Positions 7,156-15,120 of a stretch of DNA of 17,154 nucleotides are shown one piece after another. Both the position numbers and the translations under genes were made by a program. Origin of the DNA: an uncultured Collinsella sp. (GTDB lineage: Bacteria > Actinomycetota > Coriobacteriia > Coriobacteriales > Coriobacteriaceae); NCBI GenBank assembly GCA_902388545.1, contig CABMPS010000019.1:1-17154 (forward strand), read 5' to 3'. Under the pieces are notes generated by a model. The model was given only the letters and a program-made list of their open reading frames with translations, did not search any database and was not told where the DNA came from. Position 1 is the first letter of the stretch, and every line of letters begins with the position of its first letter.

Positions 7156-10100
7156 TTACGCCTCCTTCTTGGTCGAAGCAACAGAGCTGGCAGCCACGGA
7201 CGCAGCGTCCGCGGCACCGCCCGCGACATCAAAGCGAGCGACATCCGCGGCGCTCGCGCGACCGGTCACAATGTCAAACGCCAGCTCCTCTGTCTGCGCA
7301 TGCGTCTTGCCGGCAGCCTCGCCCGCAGCGACAATCGCCAGCACGCGCTCGTACTCGGTCGGAATGACCTTCACAAAGTGCTTGCTCATCGTCTCAAAGC
7401 TGTAGAGCAGCTTAATGCCGCGCGGGCTCTGCGTCGCGTCCACGTGCTCCTGGATGAGTTCTCGAATCTGCGCCAGCTCGCCGGCCGTCGGGGCCTTGAG
7501 CTTAACGCTCTCGTGGTTCACACGGGCATCGAGCGTGCCGTACTGGTCAAAGACGTAGGCCACGCCGCCCGTCATGCCGGCGGCAAAATTCTGCCCGACC
7601 TCGCCCAGGATGAGCGCCAGACCACCCGTCATGTACTCGCAACCATGGTTGCCGCAGCCCTCGACCACCACGGTGGCGCCGGAGTTGCGCACGCCAAAAC
7701 GCTGGCCGGCAAGACCGTTAATGAAGCCGCGGCCGCTCGTGGCGCCAAAGAACGCAACGTTGCCCACGATGATGTTCTCGTCGAACTTGTAGGTCGCATG
7801 CGGGTTGGGGCGCACTGACACCTCGCCGCCCGAAAGGCCCTTGCCAAAGTAGTCGTTGGCGTCACCGCACACGTTGAGCGTAATGCCGCGCGGCAGGAAG
7901 GCGCCAAAGCTCTGACCGGCCGAACCATCGCAATCGATGGTGATGGAGCCGGCGGGCAGGCCCTCGGGATGAGCCTTGGTCACCGCGTTGCCCAGGATGG
8001 TGCCCACGCAGCGGTTGACGTTGGCGATATCGGCGCGGAAACGAATCGGACGCAGGTGCGCACGGGCATCGGCCGTATAGGGCACAAACAACGTGGAGTC
8101 GAGCGTCTTGTCGAGCTCGCTGTCCGCTGCCATCTGCGGCAGGAAGTGGCGACCGTCGGCACCCGGGATATGGGCACCGAACTCGCAGGTCGCGCTCGCC
8201 AGCACGGGCGACAGATCGAGCAGGTTGGCCTTGCGGTTGCCCGGCACCTCGATCTGGCGCAGGCACTCGGGATGGCCGACCATCTCGTCGACGGTGCGGA
8301 AGCCCAGGCTCGCCATGACCTCGCGCAGCTGCTCGGCAACAAAGAGCATAAAGTGCTCAACGTGCTCGGGCTTACCGCGGAAGCCGTGACGCAGACGGCA
8401 GTTTTGCGTCGCGATGCCGGCCGGGCAGGTATCCTGCTGGCAGTCGCGCTGCATGAGGCAGCCCATGGAGATGAGCGGCATGGTTGCAAAGCCAAACTCC
8501 TCGGCGCCCAGCAAGCAGGCGACGGCAACATCGGTGCCGTCCATGAGCTTGCCGTCGGCCTCGAGCACCACGCGGGAGCGCAGGCCGTTTTGCAGCAGCG
8601 TCTGCTGGGCCTCGGCAAGACCAAGCTCCAGCGGCAGACCCGCATGCCAGATGGAATCGCGCGCCGCGGCACCCGAGCCGCCATTGTGGCCGCTGATCAA
8701 GATCTTGTCGGCAGCACCCTTGGCCACACCGGTGGCGATGGTGCCGACGCCGGCCTCGCTGACCAGCTTGACCGACACGCGCGCGCCGGGGTTGGCGTTC
8801 TTAAGGTCAAAGATCAGCTCTGCCAGGTCCTCGATGGAGTAGATGTCGTGGTGCGGCGGAGGCGAGATCAGGCCAATGCCGGGCGTGGACTGACGGACCT
8901 CGGCGATCCAGGGATAGACCTTCTTGCCGGGCAGGTGGCCACCCTCGCCGGGCTTGGCGCCCTGGGCCATCTTGATCTGAATCTCGAAGGCGCTGCACAG
9001 GTAGCGGCTCGTCACGCCAAAGCGCGCACTTGCCACCTGCTTGATCGCGGAGTTCTTGGAATCACCGTTAGCCAGCGGGGTCTCGCGACGCGGATCCTCA
9101 CCGCCCTCGCCGGAGTTGGAACGGCCGTGCAGGCGGTTCATGGCGATGGCCATGCACTCGTGTGCTTCCTTGCTGATAGAGCCGTACGACATGGCGCCGG
9201 TGTTAAAGCGGCGGACGATGTTGAGCGCGGGCTCGACCTCGTCGAGCGAAACCGGCGTGCGGCCGCTGGCATCAAAGTCGAGCAAGTCGCGCAGGCGCAC
9301 GGCACGGCCGGTACGGTGCAGACGGGCGCTGTACTCCTTAAAGGTGTCGAAGCTGTCCTCACGGCAGGCGGTCTGCAGCAAGTAGACAGTCTGAGGGTCG
9401 ATCAGGTGATCCTCGCCGCCGATCGGGCGCCACTTGGTCAGGCCCAGCGTGGGCAGCTGATCGGGAGCCGGGCTCTTAAGGATGGCGAGCGCGGCGTCGT
9501 AGCGCTCGTTTTGCTCGCGCTCAACGTCCTCGACACCCATACCGCCCACACGGCTCACCGTGCCGGCAAAGTACGCGTTGACGAACTCCGGCGTAAAGCC
9601 CACGGCTTCGAAGATCTGCGCCGAATGGTAGCTCTGCACCGTGGAGATGCCCATCTTGGACATGATGGAGACGATGCCCGCCGTCGCGGCCTTGTTGTAG
9701 TTGGCGATGCCCTGCTCGGCCGTCACGTCCAGGTCGCCGTGTGCCGCCAGATCGCGGATGCACGCATGTGCGTTGTACGGATAGATGCCGCTCGCGGAGT
9801 AGCCCACCAGTGCCGCAAAGTCGTGCGGAGACACGGCGTCGCCGCTCTCCACCACGATGTCGGCAAAGGTACGCACGCCGGCGCGGATCAGGTGGTTATG
9901 CACGCAGCCCACAGCGAGCAGCGACGGCACGGGCACCTCGCCCGCAGCGGCACGATCGCTCAACACCACGATGTTCACGCCATCGCGGACCGCAGCCTCA
10001 ACGTCCTCTGCAAGCTGCTTGAGCGCAGCCTGCAGCGCGCCCTCGCCGGCATCGCGGCGGTACACGGCACGGAAGCGGCGGGTCTTAAAGCCCACGCGGT

Positions 10101-11853
10101 CGATGGCGCAAATGCGGTCGAACTCCTCCTCGTTGAGCAGCGGACGCTCCAGGCGCACCAGCTGGCAGGCCGTACGGGAGTCCTCGAGCAGGTTGCCGTG
10201 GTTGCCCAGGTAGAGCGTGGTCGAAGTGACCATATGCTCGCGAAGGGCGTCGATGGGCGGGTTCGTGACCTGAGCGAACAGCTGATAGAAGTAGTCAAAG
10301 AACGAACGCGTCTTCTTGGACAGGCAGGCCAGCGGTGCGTCGATGCCCATCGAGGCGAGCGGGGCCTTGCCCTGCTGGGCCATGGGACGTACGACCTCGT
10401 CGACGTCATCCCAGTGGTAGCCGAGCTTGGCCATACGCACGGCGGCGGGCACCTCGGCGTCCTCGGCGGACGCGGGCGCGGCGGGCTCATCGAGCGCGTC
10501 GACGGTCAGCGTCTCCTCGGCAATCCAATCACGGTAGGGCTTTTCCTTGGCGTAACGGGCGCGCAGCTCGTCATTGTAGATGACGCGCCCGCGGGCAAAG
10601 TCGACCTCGAGCATCTGGCCCGGCCCCAGACAGCCGCTCGTCAGGATGTTCTCGGGGCTCACCTCGATGGTGCCCACCTCGCTTGCCAGCATAAAGCGAC
10701 CGTCGCGCGTCACGTAGTAACGAGCGGGGCGCAGGCCGTTGCGATCGAGGGCGGCGCCCAGCGTGCGACCGTCGGTAAAGGCGATGGCCGCCGGGCCGTC
10801 CCACGGCTCCATGAGCATGGACTGGTAGGCGTCGTAGGCGCGGCGCTCCTCACTCAGGCTGTCGTTGTGGTCCCACGGCTCGGGCAGCAACATGGACGCG
10901 GCACGCGTGAGCGGGCGACCGTTCATGACCAAAAACTCAAGCACGTTGTCCAAAATCGCCGAGTCGGAACCCTCGCGGTTGATGATGGGCATCACGCGCT
11001 CAAGATCGTGCTGCAGCACGGGGCTGTACAGGTTGGGTTCGCGGGCGCGGATCCAGTTGACGTTGCCCTTGAGGGTGTTAATCTCGCCGTTGTGGATGAT
11101 AAAGCGGTTGGGGTGCGCACGCTCCCAGCTGGGCGTGGTGTTGGTGGAGTAGCGCGAGTGGACGAGCGCCACCGCCGTCTTGACGGCGGCGTCGTTGAGG
11201 TCGATGAAGAAGCGGCGCATCTGTGTGGCGACCAGCATGCCCTTGTACACGATGGTGCGCGAGCTCATGGAGCACACATAGAAGATCTTGTCGCGCAGGG
11301 CAAACTCGGCGTCGGCCTTCTTCTCGATAGTGCGGCGGCACACGTACAGGCGACGCTCGAAGGCATCGCCGGCGGGCGTGTCGTCGGGGCGGCCCAGGAA
11401 GGCCTGCAGGATGGTGGGCATGCAGGCACGCGCCGTCTCGCCCAAGTCGTGCGGGTCGACCGGCACCTCGCGCCAAAAGAGCAGCGGCACGCCGGCCTCG
11501 GCGCAGCCCTCCTCAAACACGCGGCGGGCATCCTCTACGCCTTTGTCGTCCTGCGGGAAGAACAGCATGGCCACGCCATAGTCGCCCTCTGCCGGCAGAA
11601 TCTGGCCGCACTTTTGAGCCTCTTTACGGAAAAAGTGATGCGGAACCTGGAACAGGATGCCGGCGCCGTCGCCGGTGTTCTTCTCGAGTCCCGTGCCGCC
11701 GCGGTGCTCCAAGTTGACCAGAATGGACAGTGCGTCGTCCAGAATCTGGTGATGGCGCTCACCGTTGATATCGGCAAGCGCGCCGATGCCACATGCATCA
11801 TGGTCGAATTCGGGGCGATAAAGGCCCTGCTGCTGAGCGGAATCTGCCTGCAT
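7156..11853 (-). CDS. gltB: Glutamate synthase large subunit
   Basis: A 1565-residue alpha subunit converting glutamine and 2-oxoglutarate to two glutamates. Domains run in the expected order. First is an N-terminal class II glutaminase whose nucleophile is Cys21 in DACGIG, implying removal of a 20-residue propeptide. Next come the central domain and the FMN-binding synthase barrel (about residues 850-1250: NTGAMSYGSISKEAHE, PGEGGHLPGKKV, SPPPHHDIYSIEDLA, KILISGHNGGSGAA). The [3Fe-4S] loop carries Cys1132, Cys1138 and Cys1143 with the conserved 6/5 spacing. The C-terminal Gly-rich beta-helix follows (GDANDYFGKGLSGGEV, GCEYMTGG). Start ATG 11853 has GGGGAGG eight bases upstream. The last 50 residues are Ala-rich and may be a lineage extension. 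A symmetrical four-half-site element at 11923-11954 may control the gltBD transcript. Confidence 0.98.
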   Translation of the reverse strand: MQADSAQQQGLYRPEFDHDACGIGALADINGERHHQILDDALSILVNLEHRGGTGLEKNTGDGAGILFQVPHHFFRKEAQKCGQILPAEGDYGVAMLFFPQDDKGVEDARRVFEEGCAEAGVPLLFWREVPVDPHDLGETARACMPTILQAFLGRPDDTPAGDAFERRLYVCRRTIEKKADAEFALRDKIFYVCSMSSRTIVYKGMLVATQMRRFFIDLNDAAVKTAVALVHSRYSTNTTPSWERAHPNRFIIHNGEINTLKGNVNWIRAREPNLYSPVLQHDLERVMPIINREGSDSAILDNVLEFLVMNGRPLTRAASMLLPEPWDHNDSLSEERRAYDAYQSMLMEPWDGPAAIAFTDGRTLGAALDRNGLRPARYYVTRDGRFMLASEVGTIEVSPENILTSGCLGPGQMLEVDFARGRVIYNDELRARYAKEKPYRDWIAEETLTVDALDEPAAPASAEDAEVPAAVRMAKLGYHWDDVDEVVRPMAQQGKAPLASMGIDAPLACLSKKTRSFFDYFYQLFAQVTNPPIDALREHMVTSTTLYLGNHGNLLEDSRTACQLVRLERPLLNEEEFDRICAIDRVGFKTRRFRAVYRRDAGEGALQAALKQLAEDVEAAVRDGVNIVVLSDRAAAGEVPVPSLLAVGCVHNHLIRAGVRTFADIVVESGDAVSPHDFAALVGYSASGIYPYNAHACIRDLAAHGDLDVTAEQGIANYNKAATAGIVSIMSKMGISTVQSYHSAQIFEAVGFTPEFVNAYFAGTVSRVGGMGVEDVEREQNERYDAALAILKSPAPDQLPTLGLTKWRPIGGEDHLIDPQTVYLLQTACREDSFDTFKEYSARLHRTGRAVRLRDLLDFDASGRTPVSLDEVEPALNIVRRFNTGAMSYGSISKEAHECMAIAMNRLHGRSNSGEGGEDPRRETPLANGDSKNSAIKQVASARFGVTSRYLCSAFEIQIKMAQGAKPGEGGHLPGKKVYPWIAEVRQSTPGIGLISPPPHHDIYSIEDLAELIFDLKNANPGARVSVKLVSEAGVGTIATGVAKGAADKILISGHNGGSGAAARDSIWHAGLPLELGLAEAQQTLLQNGLRSRVVLEADGKLMDGTDVAVACLLGAEEFGFATMPLISMGCLMQRDCQQDTCPAGIATQNCRLRHGFRGKPEHVEHFMLFVAEQLREVMASLGFRTVDEMVGHPECLRQIEVPGNRKANLLDLSPVLASATCEFGAHIPGADGRHFLPQMAADSELDKTLDSTLFVPYTADARAHLRPIRFRADIANVNRCVGTILGNAVTKAHPEGLPAGSITIDCDGSAGQSFGAFLPRGITLNVCGDANDYFGKGLSGGEVSVRPNPHATYKFDENIIVGNVAFFGATSGRGFINGLAGQRFGVRNSGATVVVEGCGNHGCEYMTGGLALILGEVGQNFAAGMTGGVAYVFDQYGTLDARVNHESVKLKAPTAGELAQIRELIQEHVDATQSPRGIKLLYSFETMSKHFVKVIPTEYERVLAIVAAGEAAGKTHAQTEELAFDIVTGRASAADVARFDVAGGAADAASVAASSVASTKKEA

Positions 11854-11922
11854 CGCGATCCTCCCCTAGATATTTAGACAGTCAGTTGAATAGGCATACT
11901 AGGAGCATCGCCGGCCCGTTGT

Positions 11923-11954
11923 GTTTCCCACCCGTTTCGAAACAATCGCGTAAC
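11923..11954. promoter_or_regulatory. Four-half-site dyad upstream of gltB (candidate operator)
   Basis: On the plus strand the order is GTTTC, six bases, GTTTC, GAAAC, six bases, GTAAC. This is a 32-bp dyad with one mismatch (GTAAC for GAAAC), centred on the perfect palindrome GTTTCGAAAC (11934-11943). It lies 70-101 bases before the gltB start. Five-base half-sites with 6-base gaps recall the GTnAC/GAAAC modules of actinobacterial GlnR sites, but the order and the adjacent central pair differ, so the binding protein is unknown. The rest of 11854-12392 holds array C and the gpmA promoter. Confidence 0.45.
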
Positions 11955-12037
11955 GCGCGCCCTACGAGTGAACACCGCCGACCTTAAGGGCGGCAACAAG
12001 GCCCCCAAGTTCGGCCCGTGAGCTCACCGCTTCAAAC

Positions 12038-12254
12038 ATCTCAATCTGTAACAGGAAGAGCGGATTTTGGCGCCTAGATGTTACAGATTGAGATTTTCTG
12101 CGGAGCGGTTTTGGTTTGTCTCGATCTGTAACACGAAGGGCCGGTTTTGGCGGCCAGCTGTTACAAATCGAGATTTTCCATAGGACCATTTCTTCCTGTC
12201 TCGATCTGTAACACCTAGGCCCAATTTCCATCCCTAGTTGTTACAGATCGAGAC
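12038..12254. repeat. Palindromic 57-nt repeat array C (3 units)
   Basis: Units are 12038-12094, 12118-12174 and 12198-12254, each 57 nt, with two 23-nt spacers. Unit 1 is informative: its arms are ATCTCAATCTGTAAC and GTTACAGATTGAGAT, differing from consensus at two positions on each side yet perfectly complementary. Unit 2 carries one internal mismatch (CAAATC) and a terminal wobble. Unit 3 has perfect arms, and the centre (CCTAGG...CCCTAG) can extend the stem. The array lies in the divergent gap between gltB and gpmA, about 80 bases from the gltB dyad and 58 bases from the gpmA -35. Confidence 0.95.
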
Positions 12255-12311
12255 ATTTCGGCAGCCCCCCTTCACCATCCCATTCAAATAGAACAATTTT
12301 GTTAGTCTTGG

Positions 12312-12340
12312 TTAACTTTTAAGCTTAAAACGGGTATCCT
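12312..12340 (+). promoter_or_regulatory. gpmA promoter with palindrome in the spacer
   Basis: TTAACT (12312-12317) and TATCCT (12335-12340) are separated by 17 bases and each match the sigma-70-type consensus at four of six positions. The spacer contains most of the perfect 14-base palindrome TTTTAAGCTTAAAA (12317-12330). The -10 is about 50 bases from the gpmA start. A regulator bound to the palindrome would block polymerase, but no regulator is identified. Confidence 0.5.
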
Positions 12341-12392
12341 TTGCGGCGTCAAGCAAACGGCACGCACACCGTGCCAGATCAAGGAGGCCCCT

Positions 12393-13166
12393 ATGGCGCA
12401 CCAAGCAGACCAGCAGACGATGCAACTCGTCCTTATCCGTCACGGAGAGTCCGAGTGGAACAAGCTCAACCTGTTCACCGGCTGGACCGATGTCGAGCTC
12501 ACCGACACGGGCCGCGAAGAGGCGGCGGCAGGCGGCCGCGCCCTCAAAGAAGCCGGTTTCGACTTTGACGTCTGCTACACTTCGCGTCTCAAGCGCGCGA
12601 TCCACACCCTCAACATCGTGCTCGGCCAAATGGATCGCGAGTGGCTGCCCGTCATCAAATCCTGGAAGCTCAACGAGCGCCACTACGGTGCGTTGCAGGG
12701 TCTCAACAAGGCCGATGCCGCCGCGGAGCACGGCGACGAACAGGTGCTCATCTGGCGCCGCTCCTTCGATGTCTGCCCGCCGGCACTCGAGCCGGACGAC
12801 GCGCGCGACCCCCACACCCAGGAGCAATACCGCGACGTCGCGCCCGATCAGCTGCCCTATACCGAGTGCCTCAAGGACACGATCGCCCGCGCCTGGCCCT
12901 ATTTCGAAGACGAGATTCGCCCCCAGATGCTCGCCGGCAAGCGCGTACTCATCGCCGCACACGGCAACTCCCTGCGCTCACTCGTCATGAAGCTCGAGCA
13001 CCTCACGCCCGAGGAGATCCTCAAGGTCAACATCCCCACCGGCGTGCCGCTCGTCTACACCTTCGACACCGATTTCAACGTCCTCGACAAGCGCTACATC
13101 GGCGACCCGGCGACCATCGCCGCCAAGATCGACGCCGTGGCCAATCAGGGCAAAGCACACAAGTAG
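12393..13166 (+). CDS. gpmA: 2,3-bisphosphoglycerate-dependent phosphoglycerate mutase
   Basis: A 257-residue glycolytic enzyme interconverting 3- and 2-phosphoglycerate. The histidine-phosphatase motif LIRHGESEWN contains the phosphorylated His17. The second catalytic His190 is in AAHGNSLRSL. The family signatures FTGWTDVELTDTG, TSRLKRAIHT and KLNERHYGALQGLNK (Glu95) are all present, and the length agrees with bacterial cofactor-dependent enzymes (about 250). A DPHTQEQYRD segment fits the substrate lid of these enzymes. The start has AAGGAGG eight bases upstream; a downstream ATG at residue 10 is also possible but lacks such a site. mntH follows on the same strand after 75 bases without a terminator between, so they may be co-transcribed. 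Arrays C and D flank this gene pair on either side. Confidence 0.97.
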   Translation: MAHQADQQTMQLVLIRHGESEWNKLNLFTGWTDVELTDTGREEAAAGGRALKEAGFDFDVCYTSRLKRAIHTLNIVLGQMDREWLPVIKSWKLNERHYGALQGLNKADAAAEHGDEQVLIWRRSFDVCPPALEPDDARDPHTQEQYRDVAPDQLPYTECLKDTIARAWPYFEDEIRPQMLAGKRVLIAAHGNSLRSLVMKLEHLTPEEILKVNIPTGVPLVYTFDTDFNVLDKRYIGDPATIAAKIDAVANQGKAHK

Positions 13167-13241
13167 CCCCAACCCAAAACCGACGCGTGGCGCCGCACGG
13201 CCCAGATGCGACGTCACGCAGCCCATACACAGGAGCGCACC

Positions 13242-14498
13242 ATGCTCAACCATCTCAAACAACACTTTGGCTCCCGACGCACCGGTGGTCACGGAGGCCT
13301 AGACATTGCGCGGCATATCGGCCCCGGGCTGCTCGTGACCGTCGGCTTTATCGACCCGGGCAACTGGGCCTCCAATATGGCCGCGGGCTCGCAGTTTGGC
13401 TACGCGCTGCTGTGGATCGTCACGCTGTCCACGATTATGCTCATCGTGCTGCAGCACAACGCGGCGCACCTGGGTATCGCCACGGGCGCCTGCCTTGCCG
13501 AGGCCACGACACGTTACCTCCCCCGCTTCGTCGGGCGTACGGTGCTCGCCAGCGCCTATCTCGCGACCATCGCCACCGCCATGGCCGAAGTCCTGGGCGG
13601 CGCGATTGCCCTTCAAATGCTCTTTGGGCTGCCCGTGCGCGCGGGCTGCGTCATCGTGGCGGCAGTATCGATGGCGATGCTCATGACGAACTCCTACAAG
13701 CATGCCGAACGCTGGATCATCGCCTTCGTAGGCGTGGTAGGACTCTCGTTTTTGGCCGAGCTTGCACTAGTCAAGGTCGACTGGCCGCAAGCCGCCGCAA
13801 GCTGGATCACGCCCAGTATGCCTGCCGACTCGGCAACGATTATCGTGAGTGTCCTGGGTGCGGTCGTTATGCCACACAACCTTTTTCTGCACTCCGAGGT
13901 CATCCAATCCATGCACTTCGAAGGCCAAGGCGAGCAGGTTATCGAAGAACGTCTGCGCTACGAGCTCTTTGACACGCTCTTTTCGATGGGCGTGGGCTGG
14001 GCAATCAACTCGGCCATGGTCATCCTGGCCGCAACGACCTTCTTTGCGCACGGCATGGTCGTAGACGACCTCGCCGTCGCAGCGGCCACGCTCTCCCCCA
14101 TTCTGGGCCCGGCGAGCTCGACCATCTTTGCGGTAGCGCTGCTGTTCGCGGGACTATCGAGCAGCGTGACAGCGGGCATGGCGGCGGGAACCATCACTGC
14201 GGGCATGTTCGACGAGGAATACGATATCCACGACCGACATTCCTCGATCGGGGTGGCGGCCTGTTTCGTCGGCGCAGTGACGGCGTGCCTGGTCGTCCCA
14301 AATCCTTTTGAAGGTCTCATCTGGAGTCAGGCACTGCTGTCGCTTCAGCTGCCGATTACGGTCTTTGTGCTCATACGGCTCACCAGTTCACCCCGCGTTA
14401 TGGGCAAATACGCCAATTCGCGCCCGCTCAACGCGCTGCTCGTAGGGATTGGTGCCATCGTGACGATTCTCGATGTCGTGTTGTTGACAGGGATGTAA
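13242..14498 (+). CDS. mntH: Nramp-family divalent metal (Mn2+/Fe2+) transporter
   Basis: A 418-residue polytopic membrane protein that imports Mn2+ and other divalent metals with protons. The TM1 metal-binding motif is FIDPGNWASN (Asp38, Pro39, Gly40, Asn41), and the TM6 motif is VVMPHNLFLHS (Met210, Pro211, His212, Asn213). Both are canonical, with Met in place as expected for a transition-metal transporter rather than the Mg/Al variants. About eleven hydrophobic segments are visible, consistent with the LeuT-like fold. The ATG at 13242 was chosen for CAGGAG just upstream; an in-frame ATG at 13206 adds 12 polar residues without a clear site. No Mn-sensing riboswitch or MntR-type operator was recognised in the short gap after gpmA. 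No terminator is visible before array D, which begins 27 bases past the stop. Confidence 0.95.
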   Translation: MLNHLKQHFGSRRTGGHGGLDIARHIGPGLLVTVGFIDPGNWASNMAAGSQFGYALLWIVTLSTIMLIVLQHNAAHLGIATGACLAEATTRYLPRFVGRTVLASAYLATIATAMAEVLGGAIALQMLFGLPVRAGCVIVAAVSMAMLMTNSYKHAERWIIAFVGVVGLSFLAELALVKVDWPQAAASWITPSMPADSATIIVSVLGAVVMPHNLFLHSEVIQSMHFEGQGEQVIEERLRYELFDTLFSMGVGWAINSAMVILAATTFFAHGMVVDDLAVAAATLSPILGPASSTIFAVALLFAGLSSSVTAGMAAGTITAGMFDEEYDIHDRHSSIGVAACFVGAVTACLVVPNPFEGLIWSQALLSLQLPITVFVLIRLTSSPRVMGKYANSRPLNALLVGIGAIVTILDVVLLTGM

Positions 14499-14525
14499 TG
14501 GGACGGGGCACCTACCCAGGCAAAC

Positions 14526-14742
14526 GTCTCGATCTGTAACAGGAAGACCCGCTTTTGATGTCTAGATGTTACAGATCGAGATCATTCCGAAGGACAGCTC
14601 CGTTTGTCTCAATCTGTAACAAGTGGACCCAATTTCCACCGTTAGATGTTACAGATTGAGATCTTCTTCCGGACGGTTTTGGTTTGTCTCGATCTGTAAC
14701 AGGAAGACCCGTTTTGAGCCGTTAGACGTTACAGATTAAGAC
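14526..14742. repeat. Palindromic 57-nt repeat array D (3 units)
   Basis: Units are 14526-14582, 14606-14662 and 14686-14742, each 57 nt, with two 23-nt spacers. Unit 2 has GTCTCAATC opposite GATTGAGAT, a paired change that keeps the stem. Units 1 and 3 share nearly the same centre (GGAAGACCCG then TTTTGA), and a similar GGAAGA...TTTTGG centre occurs in array C unit 1. The spacer before unit 3 ends CGGTTTTGGTTT, as does the spacer before array C unit 2, so spacers are also related. The array lies between convergent mntH and rubredoxin genes. The rest of 14499-14887 contains only the rubredoxin terminator. Confidence 0.95.
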
Positions 14743-14809
14743 AAAAGGTCGGCCGGACTCACAACAGACAGGATTGGCCAACAGCAACCGTGATCCCTTG
14801 GGGGCGGAG

Positions 14810-14845
14810 AAAAAGGGTCCCGGCCGGGATATCCGACCGGGACCC
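14810..14845 (-). terminator. Intrinsic terminator of the rubredoxin gene
   Basis: On the minus strand GGGTCCCGGTCGG (14845-14833) pairs with CCGGCCGGGACCC (14827-14815) through 13 pairs, one of them a wobble, with a 5-base loop, then TTTTT (14814-14810). It lies 42 bases past the rubredoxin stop codon. Confidence 0.93.
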
Positions 14846-14887
14846 TTGGACAGAGCTATATGTTGCCGTGAGCCGCGTGCCGACGAG

Positions 14888-15031
14888 CTACTCCTCGACG
14901 AGCTCAAACTGATCGGGACCGACGCCGCAGACCGGGCACACGTAGTCCTCGGGCAGCTCGGGCGTGTCGACCTCAACCTCGTAGCCACAAACGATGCACA
15001 CGAACTTATACGTCTTCTTCTCCTCAGCCAT
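14888..15031 (-). CDS. Short rubredoxin
   Basis: A 47-residue protein with two Cys knuckles, [10 protein letters not shown] (Cys12, Cys15) and [18 protein letters not shown] (Cys32, Cys35), which bind one iron atom in rubredoxins. The C-terminal CPVCGVGKDQFE-like ending is diagnostic. The loop between knuckles is only 16 residues ([12 protein letters not shown] region), shorter than in the usual 52-55 residue proteins, which carry a longer GDPxxGI loop; this shorter form is typical of rubredoxin-like domains in anaerobes. It should act as a cytosolic one-electron carrier. GAGGAGA just upstream of ATG 15031 fixes the start. A promoter at 15076-15103 and a strong terminator give it an independent transcript, though the flavin reductase gene lies just upstream on the same strand and is the obvious redox partner. 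Confidence 0.92.
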   Translation of the reverse strand: MAEEKKTYKFVCIVCGYEVEVDTPELPEDYVCPVCGVGPDQFELVEE

Positions 15032-15075
15032 GATGTTCTCCTCTCGAACGCGACTGGTGATGTACTTCGCTTATT

Positions 15076-15103
15076 AGTATATGTTATCAATAATATAATG
15101 CAA
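15076..15103 (-). promoter_or_regulatory. Rubredoxin promoter
   Basis: On the minus strand, TTGCAT (15103-15098) and TATACT (15081-15076) are separated by 16 bases in an unusually AT-rich stretch, about 45 bases before the rubredoxin start. Both hexamers match the housekeeping consensus well. The gene could also be read through from the flavin reductase, since no terminator separates them. Confidence 0.65.
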
Positions 15104-15120
15104 GTATTTTTAGAACATTT

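Noticed and set aside
7969..11877. Very long plus-strand open frame opposite gltB (1302 codons)
   Set aside because: It is the antisense shadow of gltB caused by high GC; gltB's domains and motifs are complete on the minus strand.
12641..13972. 443-codon plus-strand frame across gpmA and mntH
   Set aside because: It overlaps two well-supported genes in another frame and is Arg/His-rich, as expected of an out-of-frame reading.
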